A program made the translations under genes and the position numbers. The notes under the pieces are model-generated. The model had not been told where the DNA came from, ran no database searches, and was given only the letters and a program-made list of their open reading frames with translations. A DNA stretch of 41,540 nucleotides from a virus. Location of the stretch: positions 1 to 41,540 of the IMG/VR virus record IMGVR_UViG_3300046003_006230; one strand, given 5' to 3'. Of this stretch, positions 32,237 to 39,482 are shown piece after piece. The stretch's first letter is position 1. Every line of letters starts with the position of its first letter.

Positions 32237-33700
32237 ATGGTTTTAAATATCTCAAACTACGACGGAACACAGTTTGTAACTATTCCCGACAACTATCTAA
32301 ATACCACTAGCAGTAGCTTGGAGCTTCCTGGTCGTGGTTATCAAAGCTATGGCACAGCTATAAACCAAGATCTACTTTGGCTCATGCAGCATTTTGCACG
32401 TTCCACACCCCCGGATGTTCCAGTTGAGGGACAGTTATGGTGGGATACTGGCAGCAGCTTGTTAAAGATTTACAATGGCATTCAGTGGATAAGTGGCAGC
32501 AGCATTCCTATTACAGGACTGCAACCAGCTAATCCAGTAGACGGTAGTTTGTGGTGGGATACAAGTCACAATCCCCCTCAGTTAAACATATATGCCAACG
32601 GAGCATGGCGTTGGATTGGTCCTCCGGGTTATGAATATTGGACCAGCACTCAAAACAACATTCCGTATGCTAATCAAGTATATTCAGTGGGAAGTGCTGC
32701 ATATCAGTTATCACAACTACACACAGCAGATGCCTATGTGTATCAAGATGCCACAGTGGGCAGATACCTTACAGTTGCTAACTCAGCAAGTTTTGGTAGT
32801 TTGATAACCAGCCAAGGAACAAATGCAGTTTATCAGGGATATCAAGTTACATCAGCACCGTTAAATCAAAAATGGTGGTGGCGCGCAGCAGACACCAACA
32901 GTTTAGTTGAGTATATTACTGATGATACAAATACCAATGCTCGTACATGGCTGGAAGTAAATCGTTCAGCAAATGTAATAACTGATATTAATTTTGTAAC
33001 TAATACCAACAATGCTGCTGTGACTATCAACAGCCAAGGCAATGTAAAGCTAAACAATCCTCAAGCTGCTTTGGTATTTGCTGATGGCAGTGTGCAACGA
33101 TACGCTACGTTTACAAGCGCCAATGTTATTTCTGCATCAACCACTTGGAATGTGCCCTTGAATGTGAGCCATGTAAAGGCTCGCGTATGGGGTGCTGGCG
33201 GCGGTGGAGGTGGTAACCACGAGCAAGGTGCAAGCGGCGGCGGCGGTGGAGGTGGCTACGCTGAACAAATAGTTTCCGTTACTCCAGGTAGTTCAATAAC
33301 AATAACTGTGGGTGTAGGCGGCGTGGGCGGCGGAAACAGCAGTGTTAGTGCCAGCACAAACAACGGTGGCAGTGGCGGTAGCAGTAGTTTTGGCGCATAC
33401 GTTAGTGCTACAGGTGGTGTTGGCGGCTTTGGAACTTTATTAGGTGAAAGCAGTGTTGGTGGTGTAGGTGGTCGCGGATATGGCAATGCACTGGTAATAT
33501 TTGGTGGGACTGGGCATGGTGGATTTTGTGTGGGCTTTAGCGGTCTTGGTGGAGCAGGTGGCACAGGAGCCCAAGGTGGTGGTGGCGCTCCTGCAGGTAG
33601 TGGCCATAATGGTAGTAGTCCTGGAGGCGGTGGCAGTGGCGGTGTAAATGATGGCTATGGCGGCACCGGGGCAAACGGTTTGGTAGTGGTGGAGTATTAA
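32237..33700 (+). CDS. Tail fibre protein with glycine-rich tip (paralogue of the preceding gene)
   Basis: The 487 residues repeat the previous protein's N-terminal module (TIPDNYLNTTSSSLELPGRGYQSYG split over about 12-38, then WLMQHFAR and GQLWWDTGSSLLKIYNG) and its middle domain (WLEVNRSANVITDINFVTN, ALVFADGSVQ). The last ~160 residues are instead a Gly-rich domain (RVWGAGGGGGGNHEQGASGG onward) with stacked Gly stretches, like the polyglycine-layer tips of T-even adhesins. A tandem duplication followed by tip replacement explains the pair. The glycine codons make the DNA at about 33190-33690 locally GC-rich. It lies 10 bases after the upstream stop. Confidence 0.82.
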   Translation: MVLNISNYDGTQFVTIPDNYLNTTSSSLELPGRGYQSYGTAINQDLLWLMQHFARSTPPDVPVEGQLWWDTGSSLLKIYNGIQWISGSSIPITGLQPANPVDGSLWWDTSHNPPQLNIYANGAWRWIGPPGYEYWTSTQNNIPYANQVYSVGSAAYQLSQLHTADAYVYQDATVGRYLTVANSASFGSLITSQGTNAVYQGYQVTSAPLNQKWWWRAADTNSLVEYITDDTNTNARTWLEVNRSANVITDINFVTNTNNAAVTINSQGNVKLNNPQAALVFADGSVQRYATFTSANVISASTTWNVPLNVSHVKARVWGAGGGGGGNHEQGASGGGGGGGYAEQIVSVTPGSSITITVGVGGVGGGNSSVSASTNNGGSGGSSSFGAYVSATGGVGGFGTLLGESSVGGVGGRGYGNALVIFGGTGHGGFCVGFSGLGGAGGTGAQGGGGAPAGSGHNGSSPGGGGSGGVNDGYGGTGANGLVVVEY

Positions 33701-33701
33701 C

Positions 33702-34184
33702 ATGAGCAAATGGGCACGTCTTTCTGGTTCCGGCAATGGTGTAGTTCAAGAAACTACTGCTAGCAACCCCACAGGTAAGTTCAATCCCAATATAACTTGG
33801 GTTGAAGTGACTATTGCCAATAGTCCCGGTGGTAATATAAATGTAGTAGTTCCTAGATACACATATGAGCCCAATCTTTTCACTGCGCCTAGCTATCCCA
33901 CATTGCCAGTAACGCTACAAAGCTCAGCTGATTTTATCGAACTAGTTAACTTCACTGGTAGTGGTAGTTGGAATTGGACAACTATTGGCACGGTTAACAT
34001 AGTTGCAACTGCAACTACAAGCCACTTTGTCAGCTTTAGTTCAAACTTGTTCAGCCCAAATCTTGTTGTAGGTGGCGGCAGTGTAACACCTCCAAGTGGC
34101 ACAGGCACCAGCGGGCAAGATTTTTACACTCCAGGTCAAGAGGGTGGCAACCAGGGCGGAGGAGGGGTATCAACCAATGTATAA
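33702..34184 (+). CDS. Probable fibre-associated structural protein
   Basis: A 160-residue ORF starts one base after the Gly-rich fibre stop, with GGAG in the end of that gene as ribosome-binding site. The composition is Thr/Ser/Val/Pro-rich and beta-like (FIELVNFTGSGSWNWTTIGTV). It ends in a Gly/Gln tail (GQEGGNQGGGGV) that echoes the preceding fibre tip. It may be an additional tip or fibre subunit. There is no sign of a chaperone-type alpha-helical sequence, and no family is recognised. Confidence 0.55.
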   Translation: MSKWARLSGSGNGVVQETTASNPTGKFNPNITWVEVTIANSPGGNINVVVPRYTYEPNLFTAPSYPTLPVTLQSSADFIELVNFTGSGSWNWTTIGTVNIVATATTSHFVSFSSNLFSPNLVVGGGSVTPPSGTGTSGQDFYTPGQEGGNQGGGGVSTNV

Positions 34185-34207
34185 TAATCAAAACTTTGAG
34201 GTAAACC

Positions 34208-34423
34208 ATGGCGCTATATCTTAGAATTCGACAATATACACCATTAACAACAAATGTGGTTGCTACAGTAAGCAACATCACAGTTAATGGAAATCAAGCT
34301 GCTACTATTTTAGGTCCGGCAGGCACAGGTGAGTTTCAGTATGAACTGCAAATAGCAGCTGATCCTGGTGAACAGGTAAATGTAGCAGCAACCAGGCTGG
34401 TGGCATTTAGCACCTTAAGGTAA
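34208..34423 (+). CDS. Small beta-rich protein, probably structural
   Basis: The 71 residues begin at an ATG preceded by GAGGT at a good distance. The sequence alternates short strands (LYLRIRQYTPL, VATVSNITVNGN, FQYELQIAADPGEQVNV) with Gly/Pro turns and has no charge clusters or membrane segment. It is the last gene of the late fibre cluster; the next late promoter begins 6 bases after its stop. Function unknown. Confidence 0.55.
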   Translation: MALYLRIRQYTPLTTNVVATVSNITVNGNQAATILGPAGTGEFQYELQIAADPGEQVNVAATRLVAFSTLR

Positions 34424-34428
34424 ACCGC

Positions 34429-34436
34429 TATAAATA
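34429..34436 (+). promoter_or_regulatory. T4-type late promoter
   Basis: Exact TATAAATA. The expected transcript start near 34442 precedes GGAGGG (34458-34463) and the GTG start at 34468. Read-through from it would cross the hairpin in front of thyX. Confidence 0.83.
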
Positions 34437-34467
34437 CACTGCGACAATTGAATCTGTGGAGGGTGAC

Positions 34468-34767
34468 GTGGCTAAAGAAAACAACTCCGTTTGGGACACC
34501 ATTTTTGATAATGTTGTCATGATAGATCAACCACCCGCCAAATACATTGTTGATGCTTTCGTTACAACTAAATCTGGTAATACTTACAAAATAAGCGGCA
34601 AAGATTTTATTGATCTTTGGCGCAGTGAAAACAAAAAGCCAGCTGACGACACCATAATGGTTTACTGTAAAGTCAACTTGGATTTCACTAGAATGAAGCG
34701 CGATGTCAGCCGCTGGGCCAACGCACTTGTCAAGAATATTGAAAACGACCTAAGCAAAACAAGTTGA
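34468..34767 (+). CDS. Conserved small protein of unknown function
   Basis: I choose the GTG at 34468 because GGAGGG ends 4 bases before it; the open frame extends 12 bases further to another GTG that would lie on the ribosome-binding site. The 99 residues run AKENNSVWDTIFDNVVMIDQPP, then an antiparallel-looking pair (YIVDAFVTTKSGNTYKISGKDF), then a helix with KVNLDFTRMKRDVSRWANALV. It is basic overall and soluble. It has its own late promoter and so may be a virion or assembly protein. I do not know the family function. Confidence 0.62.
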   Translation: MAKENNSVWDTIFDNVVMIDQPPAKYIVDAFVTTKSGNTYKISGKDFIDLWRSENKKPADDTIMVYCKVNLDFTRMKRDVSRWANALVKNIENDLSKTS

Positions 34768-34792
34768 CTGTCAGCTAACCTTGAGTTATTAT
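34764..34792 (+). promoter_or_regulatory. Sigma-70-type promoter for thyX
   Basis: TTGACT (34764-34769) and TATTAT (34787-34792) are separated by 17 bases. The predicted transcript start is near 34799, inside the loop or right arm of the hairpin at 34778-34812. The short transcript would therefore lack the left arm. Confidence 0.65.
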
Positions 34793-34812
34793 TAAACAAT
34801 AACCTCAAGGTA
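34778..34812 (+). promoter_or_regulatory. Hairpin covering the thyX ribosome-binding site
   Basis: ACCTTGAGTTATT (34778-34790) pairs with AATAACCTCAAGGT (34799-34812) with a single bulged base. The right arm contains AAGG, the Shine-Dalgarno 6 bases before the thyX ATG. The hairpin can form only in transcripts that start upstream. No U-tract follows, so it is not an ordinary terminator. Confidence 0.65.
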
Positions 34813-34816
34813 GTTT

Positions 34817-35734
34817 ATGACATTACAATCTGCAATCTTAAATGATGCCAACTACATTCCTGTATTAGATTCAGGATTTGTGGGCTTGGTAGACGTCATG
34901 GGTGATGATGCTCTTATTGCCCGTGCAGCTCGCGTAAGTTACGGAACTGGAACAAAAACAGTAAGAGAAGACACTGGATTAATTCGCTATCTCATGAAAA
35001 ATTCTCATACCTCACCTTTTGAAATGGTTGAGTTTTTGTTTCATATCAAAATGCCCATATTTGTTGCCCGACAACATATTAGGCACCGCACTGCCAGTGT
35101 AAATGAATACAGCGGTAGATACAGTGAGATGAGCAGTGAGTTTTATCTTCCCGAGAAGCATCGTTTGCAAGGTCAAGATCACATCAACAAACAAGGCAGT
35201 GCTGATCCACTTGTGAGTTTTGATCAAACTGACATTTGGGAACAAATGCAACGTCATCAAGCTGAAAGTCTCAGACTTTACAAAACACTTCTTGAGCCGC
35301 GTGAGCTAAGTGGTGGTCAATCACTCAGCCGTGAACTAGCTAGATTGGTATTGCCAGTTAGTAACTATACAGAAATGTATTGGAAGATTGATTTAAAGAA
35401 CCTCCTACATTATGTGATGTTGCGCGATGATGCTCATGCTCAGTGGGAAATACAACAATATGGTCAAGCTATTGGACAGTTTGTCCAGCAACGTTGCCCG
35501 ATCGCCTATCAGGCTTTCCAAGACTATGTTCAAAGCAGCCGCAAGCTCAGTCAAGGTGAGACACAACTGCTACGTGATATTGTTGCACAGAGCAATCTTG
35601 ACGAAGTCAGTGCCAAATCTGCATTGCGTGCCATGATTGCATTTCATGGTGATGAAAAAACTCTTTGCAGTCATTATGGCATCAGTGCCAAAGAGCTATT
35701 AGAGTTTTTACGAACTTTAGATTTTAGGCTTTAG
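34817..35734 (+). CDS. thyX: Flavin-dependent thymidylate synthase ThyX
   Basis: ThyX makes dTMP from dUMP using FAD, NADPH and methylene-tetrahydrofolate. The 305 residues contain the ThyX signature at 89-103 (RHRTASVNEYSGRYS), the RLVLPVSNYTEMYW segment that ends the substrate site, and NLLHYVMLRDDAHAQWEI. The last ~65 residues (from about 241) are an extra helical, wHTH-like tail ending CSHYGISAKELLEFLRTLDF, beyond the usual ThyX core of about 220-250. The gene is set apart from the fibre genes by its own promoter and hairpin and is closed by a terminator. T4 itself uses an unrelated ThyA-type enzyme. Confidence 0.96.
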   Translation: MTLQSAILNDANYIPVLDSGFVGLVDVMGDDALIARAARVSYGTGTKTVREDTGLIRYLMKNSHTSPFEMVEFLFHIKMPIFVARQHIRHRTASVNEYSGRYSEMSSEFYLPEKHRLQGQDHINKQGSADPLVSFDQTDIWEQMQRHQAESLRLYKTLLEPRELSGGQSLSRELARLVLPVSNYTEMYWKIDLKNLLHYVMLRDDAHAQWEIQQYGQAIGQFVQQRCPIAYQAFQDYVQSSRKLSQGETQLLRDIVAQSNLDEVSAKSALRAMIAFHGDEKTLCSHYGISAKELLEFLRTLDFRL

Positions 35735-35741
35735 GTGGAAA

Positions 35742-35767
35742 AGCCGAGCTTGCGCTCGGCTTTTTTA
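35742..35767. terminator. Rho-independent terminator after thyX, probably bidirectional
   Basis: AGCCGAGC / GCTCGGCT form an 8-bp GC-rich stem with a TTGC loop, followed by TTTTTT on the plus strand. On the minus strand the stem is followed by TTTT, and it lies beside the end of the convergent gene at 35765, so it can stop both transcripts. Confidence 0.9.
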
Positions 35768-36418
35768 TTGTTCCACTGCAACAGCAGGCGGCGCTGTGGG
35801 TAATCCAGGGTTTTTACTTTTGGCTTTGTTTTTAGGCGCCAGTTCCGGGGCAAGTTGATAAGCTCGTGAACGGCGTTGTGCTGCATCAGCTTCCAGCATT
35901 TCAGCCATGCGTATCAAATCTTGTGCTTGGGACATAGTGCCTTCACTTGCAGTGGCTTCAATGTTGTTGGCAAATGCATTGAACTTCACAAGTTCTTCTT
36001 GTGCAATCTCTGCTTGATCAGGATCCAAATCTGTATCAATAACTTTTGGATTTTGGCTTGCTTTCATGGCAGCCAACACATCACGTAGTGGCCAAGTGAC
36101 TCCGCGGCGCGGCACTAGACTAATCAACTCCACTGGCAGCTTTTGCAAACGACCTGCTTGGTGCAACTTTACCAACACTGTGCTATTACTACCATCAGGA
36201 CTCATTCTGCGTCCCAAAATATCGCCTAGGTTTTCTGTTTGCTGTGCTTCGTTGCTTTCGATAATCTTTTTCACACTTTGTTGGAAGATTTCTGGAAGTG
36301 CATCCATGTCCACCACCAAGCAGTTTTGATCATCGTCAGGTAAAGTCATGAATACCACAGCAACATTTTTACCTGTATTGTTAATTACGCCCACATGGCG
36401 TAACATGCCTTCAAACAT
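35765..36418 (-). CDS. Conserved T4-like phage protein of unknown function
   Basis: A 217-residue soluble protein preceded by AAGGAG. The N-terminal part (FEGMLRHVGVINNTGKNVAVVFMTLPDDD, residues 2-30, then NCLVVDMDALPEIF) looks like a beta-barrel start. The middle has GRRMSPDGSNSTVLVKLH and LPVELISLVPRRGVTWPLRDVLAAM. The C-terminal third is an Ala/Glu-rich helix followed by a Lys/Pro-rich tail. Proteins with this opening are widespread in cyanophage-type T4-like genomes; I know of no assigned role. Its start overlaps the preceding small ORF by 8 bases, so the two are coupled. Confidence 0.65.
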   Translation of the reverse strand: MFEGMLRHVGVINNTGKNVAVVFMTLPDDDQNCLVVDMDALPEIFQQSVKKIIESNEAQQTENLGDILGRRMSPDGSNSTVLVKLHQAGRLQKLPVELISLVPRRGVTWPLRDVLAAMKASQNPKVIDTDLDPDQAEIAQEELVKFNAFANNIEATASEGTMSQAQDLIRMAEMLEADAAQRRSRAYQLAPELAPKNKAKSKNPGLPTAPPAVAVEQ

Positions 36419-36608
36419 TTGTTTCTCCTTGATTTGTAATGAGATGTGCTTGAGTTAAGAAACTTTGCAACTTGTCAAAACAAGCACCAACTTGGCTGTA
36501 TTCACCCACGCGAAAAGCGCCGCGCTCACTGGCCAGCTTGATTATATCACATATTTCCTGCAAGTCAGGCAAAGTAATAATAGGTTGATTATCGCCTGTG
36601 TTGTCCAT
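36411..36608 (-). CDS. Conserved small protein of unknown function
   Basis: The frame opens further upstream, but the ATG at 36608, with AAGGA about 9 bases before it, gives the likely 65-residue product. The sequence (ITLPDLQEICDIIKLASERGAFRVGEYSQVGACFDKLQSFL, residues 11-51) reads as a three-helix domain with an invariant-looking RGAF turn. It overlaps the start of the next gene by 8 bases. Small proteins of this type sit at the same place in related phages, and the pairing suggests they work together. Function unknown. Confidence 0.65.
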   Translation of the reverse strand: MDNTGDNQPIITLPDLQEICDIIKLASERGAFRVGEYSQVGACFDKLQSFLTQAHLITNQGETNV

Positions 36609-36665
36609 GCTAACATCCTTTTCTCGGGAGTTTAACAGACAACACAAGCCAAAGTCTAATCTCTG

Positions 36666-37217
36666 TTACGTGTAAGTTTCTTTTACAGTGATTAAATCCG
36701 GGGACCAAGGCAAATAAGGTATCCAGCTTCTATGTGGAATAGTAATAGGCCGCTGGCAGGCAATAGCAACTAGTTGAAAGTAGTCGGGTTTTATGGGTCT
36801 TACACGTGGCTTTAAATGGGTTTTATGCCCTTTGACACTGTTGCAATGTCCGCACGCACTGACGACGTTTTCCCATCGTGTGATACCGCCTTTTACACGT
36901 GGTAAAACATGGTCCACTGTAACTGACTGCAAATCCAATGCACATCCGCAATACTGGCACTGGTGTCGATCACGCATGAGCAAGTTGCTGCGACTGTATC
37001 TAACTCCGGGTTTCTTGCGAATGTATTTGTTGCATGCCATGACACTGGGAACTGGCCAGCTTTGCCTAGTGCTGTGTATTCTCCAGTCTTGGTAAAACTC
37101 CACGGGACGAGTTTCGTCACCAAACCACGAACGCATGGCATCTTGCCAGTTACGTGTGCTTAAAGGAATCACGCTTAAAGGCGTGAAATCCTGATTCAAG
37201 ATCAGAGTATGTGCCAT
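36666..37217 (-). CDS. HNH endonuclease
   Basis: The 183 residues contain a classical HNH/zinc core: C87-x2-C90, the D102-H103 pair in VDHVLPRVKGG, N117 in RWENVVSACGHCN, and C122-x2-C125. The flanking N-terminal 75 residues (LILNQDFTPLSVIPLSTRNW) are typical of free-standing HNH proteins found in many bacteria and phages. It may act in DNA packaging, host DNA cutting or homing; nothing here decides which. No broken host gene flanks it, which weighs against recent homing. A promoter (37248-37276) lies upstream, but no clear ribosome-binding site. Confidence 0.9.
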   Translation of the reverse strand: MAHTLILNQDFTPLSVIPLSTRNWQDAMRSWFGDETRPVEFYQDWRIHSTRQSWPVPSVMACNKYIRKKPGVRYSRSNLLMRDRHQCQYCGCALDLQSVTVDHVLPRVKGGITRWENVVSACGHCNSVKGHKTHLKPRVRPIKPDYFQLVAIACQRPITIPHRSWIPYLPWSPDLITVKETYT

Positions 37218-37231
37218 GACTGTTCGTTAAT

Positions 37232-37420
37232 CTAGGAGTTCTTGGGCATTATAAAACAAGTTGCCCAATAAAACAACACAACAAGTGTCCAAAACACCAC
37301 ATGGAATGTAGCAAAACTCATGAGACTATCGTTGTGAACATCAAAGCACCACTGTCCGCATAATCCTGCAGATATAAAGCTAGTGCCAAAACAAAAGGCC
37401 ATCCACAACCATAGTTTCAT
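37232..37420 (-). CDS. 62-residue membrane peptide, possibly leaderless
   Basis: Two hydrophobic segments are visible: about 2-22 (KLWLWMAFCFGTSFISAGLCG) and about 36-57 (SFATFHVVFWTLVVLFYWATCF). They are separated by a short polar loop (QWCFDVHNDSL) and followed by a basic end. No Shine-Dalgarno precedes the ATG. A near-consensus promoter lies so close that its predicted start falls at the start codon, so the transcript may be leaderless. An internal ATG at residue 7 is the alternative start. The gene stands between the HNH and nucleotidyltransferase genes. Function unknown. Confidence 0.6.
   Translation of the reverse strand: MKLWLWMAFCFGTSFISAGLCGQWCFDVHNDSLMSFATFHVVFWTLVVLFYWATCFIMPKNS
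37248..37276 (-). promoter_or_regulatory. Probable sigma-70-type promoter for the HNH gene
   Basis: TATAAT (37248-37253) preceded by TTGTTT (37271-37276) at a 17-base spacing on the minus strand. The -10 element is perfect and the -35 weak. It lies inside the 3' part of the small membrane-peptide gene. Confidence 0.5.
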
Positions 37421-37425
37421 TTTAG

Positions 37426-37454
37426 ATTATAAATCTCACAAGGTTCACTGTCTA
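37426..37454 (-). promoter_or_regulatory. Near-consensus sigma-70 promoter before the membrane peptide
   Basis: TAGACA (37449-37454) and TATAAT (37426-37431) are 17 bases apart; 11 of 12 hexamer bases match consensus. The TAG of the -35 element is also the stop codon of the nucleotidyltransferase gene. Confidence 0.68.
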
Positions 37455-38141
37455 ATTAAGACTTAACTTTTGATCCACGGTGCGCTGTAGCTTTTTCCAC
37501 AAGCGATCCATGCTGCCGTCTCTACGTAGTAGTTTGAAAACCAAGTTTTCAGTTCCAAACTCGCCATGCTTTTCCAAACCCTGCTTGCGCATGACCCGCA
37601 GCTTTTCCTGCATTTTTTGCATTTCTTCTTGATCGCCATTTTTAATAACTTTTTGCAGTTGGCGTTTTACATCACGGTATTTGTCTAGGACATTTGTGCG
37701 ATCAATCTTAGCTGAAATAGCTTGGGGTTTTTTGATCCATTTGTTGTTCAATACACTGAAAATACCATTGCTAAAGTGTGGCTGTTGACTGTCCTGCACA
37801 TAAACTTCCACAGGCTGTCCTTGAATGGTTATATCGTGATTGTCGTTGAATAGACTTTTTTTGGCCATGTAAAGTTCTTGTAAATGCGGCCAACAGCGAC
37901 TGGAACTGTCTACTACCAAGTGTAAATCAATATCACTTTGAGGAGTGTAGTTGAAACTGCAATTACTACCACTTATGGTAATGTCTTCAAGATCAAGATC
38001 ATCAATGTTGATGTATTGGATAAACGCCTGAGCAATTTGCAACAGCTTGTATCGCACTTCACGATCAAGTTGATTGTTTTTCCAAAGCTCGGGATTAAGT
38101 TCTTTGTGAAAGTTTGTTAGGGCGTTAAGTTTGGAGCTCAT
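37452..38141 (-). CDS. Nucleotidyltransferase-fold protein (Pol beta superfamily)
   Basis: The motif G58-S59 followed by D70-I-D72 (SGSNCSFNYTPQSDIDLHLVV) is the nucleotide- and metal-binding signature of the Pol beta-type nucleotidyltransferase superfamily. A candidate third carboxylate is in QPVEVYVQD. The C-terminal half is basic and helical (KYRDVKRQLQKVIKNGDQ onward), possibly nucleic-acid binding. The substrate is unknown; family members transfer NMP groups to RNA ends, proteins or small molecules. The closest neighbours upstream are the glycosyltransferase-like gene and the Pnk-type kinase, so RNA-end or nucleotide modification is a reasonable guess. A GCAATA/TATTGC palindrome sits just before the start. 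Confidence 0.78.
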   Translation of the reverse strand: MSSKLNALTNFHKELNPELWKNNQLDREVRYKLLQIAQAFIQYINIDDLDLEDITISGSNCSFNYTPQSDIDLHLVVDSSSRCWPHLQELYMAKKSLFNDNHDITIQGQPVEVYVQDSQQPHFSNGIFSVLNNKWIKKPQAISAKIDRTNVLDKYRDVKRQLQKVIKNGDQEEMQKMQEKLRVMRKQGLEKHGEFGTENLVFKLLRRDGSMDRLWKKLQRTVDQKLSLN

Positions 38142-38154
38142 GCAATATTTATTG

Positions 38155-38913
38155 CTAGCCCTGCCAACGAGCTCCGGTGCGGCTGTTATAATCTAAACGA
38201 GGATCAATATATTGGAAACTTTCCCATCCCGGTTCACCGGGTTTCACTCTCTGCCCACGACTATATTCACCAAAATGGTTGACCATAATGCCACCGCTGT
38301 GTGTCTTAAGCAATCCAGTTTGGCTGTTATTTTTGTTCAGCATGAAGTTGGCAACTGTAGCTTCGCTGGGATAGCCTTGATGTTTGACATGATCATATTC
38401 ACGGGCAATCCCAGCGGAATAAAAACTTGCCATCATCCAAAAATAAGGATTGCCTGGCTCAATTCGATAGTTTTTAAAAACTGTATCTTGTGGCAGGGCT
38501 GTTACAGGCTGAGTTTCATGAGCATACCAGTTGTTGCGTTTCAGTTGTACTTGACTGAGCTGAGGATTTGTCTGCAAGATCTCAATGAGATCTTGAAACT
38601 TCACATCATGCAAAATTTCAGCATCATCTTCTTGATGCCAAATGTAATCAAAATCACCCTGCTTGACAATGTCAAAAAGATGTTGCCAAGTGCCTGTTAT
38701 GCCTTGATTTTGTTCATGTAGTTTGATTTGATAACCATGACTTTTGGCCAAGGCTGTGATAGTATCGTTGCACCTGCCTTGTGGAAAATCATCAAACAGG
38801 ATTTTGGTTACTTGACAGCCTTGACTATCCAGCAGCTTTTGACTTTTTAAAGTTTTAGCAAGATATTCCAAGCGATTGGTGCTAAACACCACTTGGCAGA
38901 TTTTATAAGTCAT
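38155..38913 (-). CDS. Glycosyltransferase-like protein (GT-A fold)
   Basis: Family-2-type glycosyltransferases move a sugar from a nucleotide-sugar donor. This protein opens with a strand-helix (YKICQVVFSTNRLEYLAKTL). The expected second strand VTKILFDD, a helix, and a metal-binding acidic motif E95-D96-D97 in YIWHQEDDAEIL follow, all in the order of the GT-A fold. The C-terminal half has HSGGIMVNHFGEYSRGQR, a likely acceptor region. I chose the ATG at 38913 (253 residues, 5 bases after the upstream stop); a TTG at 38937 would add eight residues and overlap the upstream gene. The acceptor could be DNA, a virion protein or host surface sugar. The nearby oxygenase is notable. Confidence 0.72.
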   Translation of the reverse strand: MTYKICQVVFSTNRLEYLAKTLKSQKLLDSQGCQVTKILFDDFPQGRCNDTITALAKSHGYQIKLHEQNQGITGTWQHLFDIVKQGDFDYIWHQEDDAEILHDVKFQDLIEILQTNPQLSQVQLKRNNWYAHETQPVTALPQDTVFKNYRIEPGNPYFWMMASFYSAGIAREYDHVKHQGYPSEATVANFMLNKNNSQTGLLKTHSGGIMVNHFGEYSRGQRVKPGEPGWESFQYIDPRLDYNSRTGARWQG

Positions 38914-38918
38914 GCCGG

Positions 38919-39482
38919 TTAGAAGTTTTCCGTGCAAAAGAAAAAAGTTTGAAACAAACGCCCGTTATGCAAGTTGTTACCAAAGTAATCCAAGCTGGCA
39001 TGATACAAATCGCCGCGATAGATAATCAAGCGATTATATCGATTGCCAATCTTGTCCACTAAGTCCCATTTGGTCATGTCATAGCCGTCATATTGATTGC
39101 TGAAATCCACATCATGACAGGCGCCAGTTTCACGCCAGCGATAAAGACCTGTGCCAGCTGAACAAGGAGCATCAGGTGTTAGATAACACACCGCAGCCCA
39201 ACTTTTCAAGCCGTCGCTGTGAATCCAAGTTCGGTCTTGGCTTGTGGCAATCTGAAAAGACCCGCAGTAACCTTCACCCTGTTCGGCTCCAAATGTATTA
39301 TTGATTTTGCCAGCCCAGGGCATCCAGTATTCAATAGCTTGTTTGACGTCTTCTGTCCAAAAGCTACGAGTGCGGCGCCCGGGAAAGTTACCAGTTACAG
39401 AAAAATCCTGACTCAGTGCAAAGTTCCGTACCGAGTCAGGATTGTTGTAGAAATCATCAATTACGATTGATGTCAGTTGCAT
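38919..39482 (-). CDS. 2-oxoglutarate/Fe(II) oxygenase-like protein
   Basis: The 187 residues have the double-stranded beta-helix ligand set: H88-x-D90 (WIHSDG), a distal H161 (GDLYHASLDYF) and R175 (GRLFQTFF) for 2-oxoglutarate. The opening (VIDDFYNNPDSVRNFAL) is typical of a small oxygenase group common in aquatic T4-like phages. Such enzymes hydroxylate protein side chains, small molecules or nucleobases; the substrate here is unknown. The start is the ATG at 39482, with GGAAC upstream; an ATG at 39497 is the alternative. Either overlaps the end of the kinase gene, indicating coupled translation, and the glycosyltransferase-like gene follows 5 bases later. Confidence 0.8.
   Translation of the reverse strand: MQLTSIVIDDFYNNPDSVRNFALSQDFSVTGNFPGRRTRSFWTEDVKQAIEYWMPWAGKINNTFGAEQGEGYCGSFQIATSQDRTWIHSDGLKSWAAVCYLTPDAPCSAGTGLYRWRETGACHDVDFSNQYDGYDMTKWDLVDKIGNRYNRLIIYRGDLYHASLDYFGNNLHNGRLFQTFFFCTENF

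Noticed and set aside
33190-33690. GC-rich repetitive DNA that looks like a microsatellite
   Set aside because: It is glycine-codon repetition within the fibre tip, with no exact DNA repeat unit and a maintained reading frame.
38142-38156. AATAAATA within a GCAATA/TATTGC palindrome before the nucleotidyltransferase gene as a late promoter
   Set aside because: It deviates from TATAAATA and lies directly against the start codon, leaving no room for a leader; kept only as a note in the gene entry.
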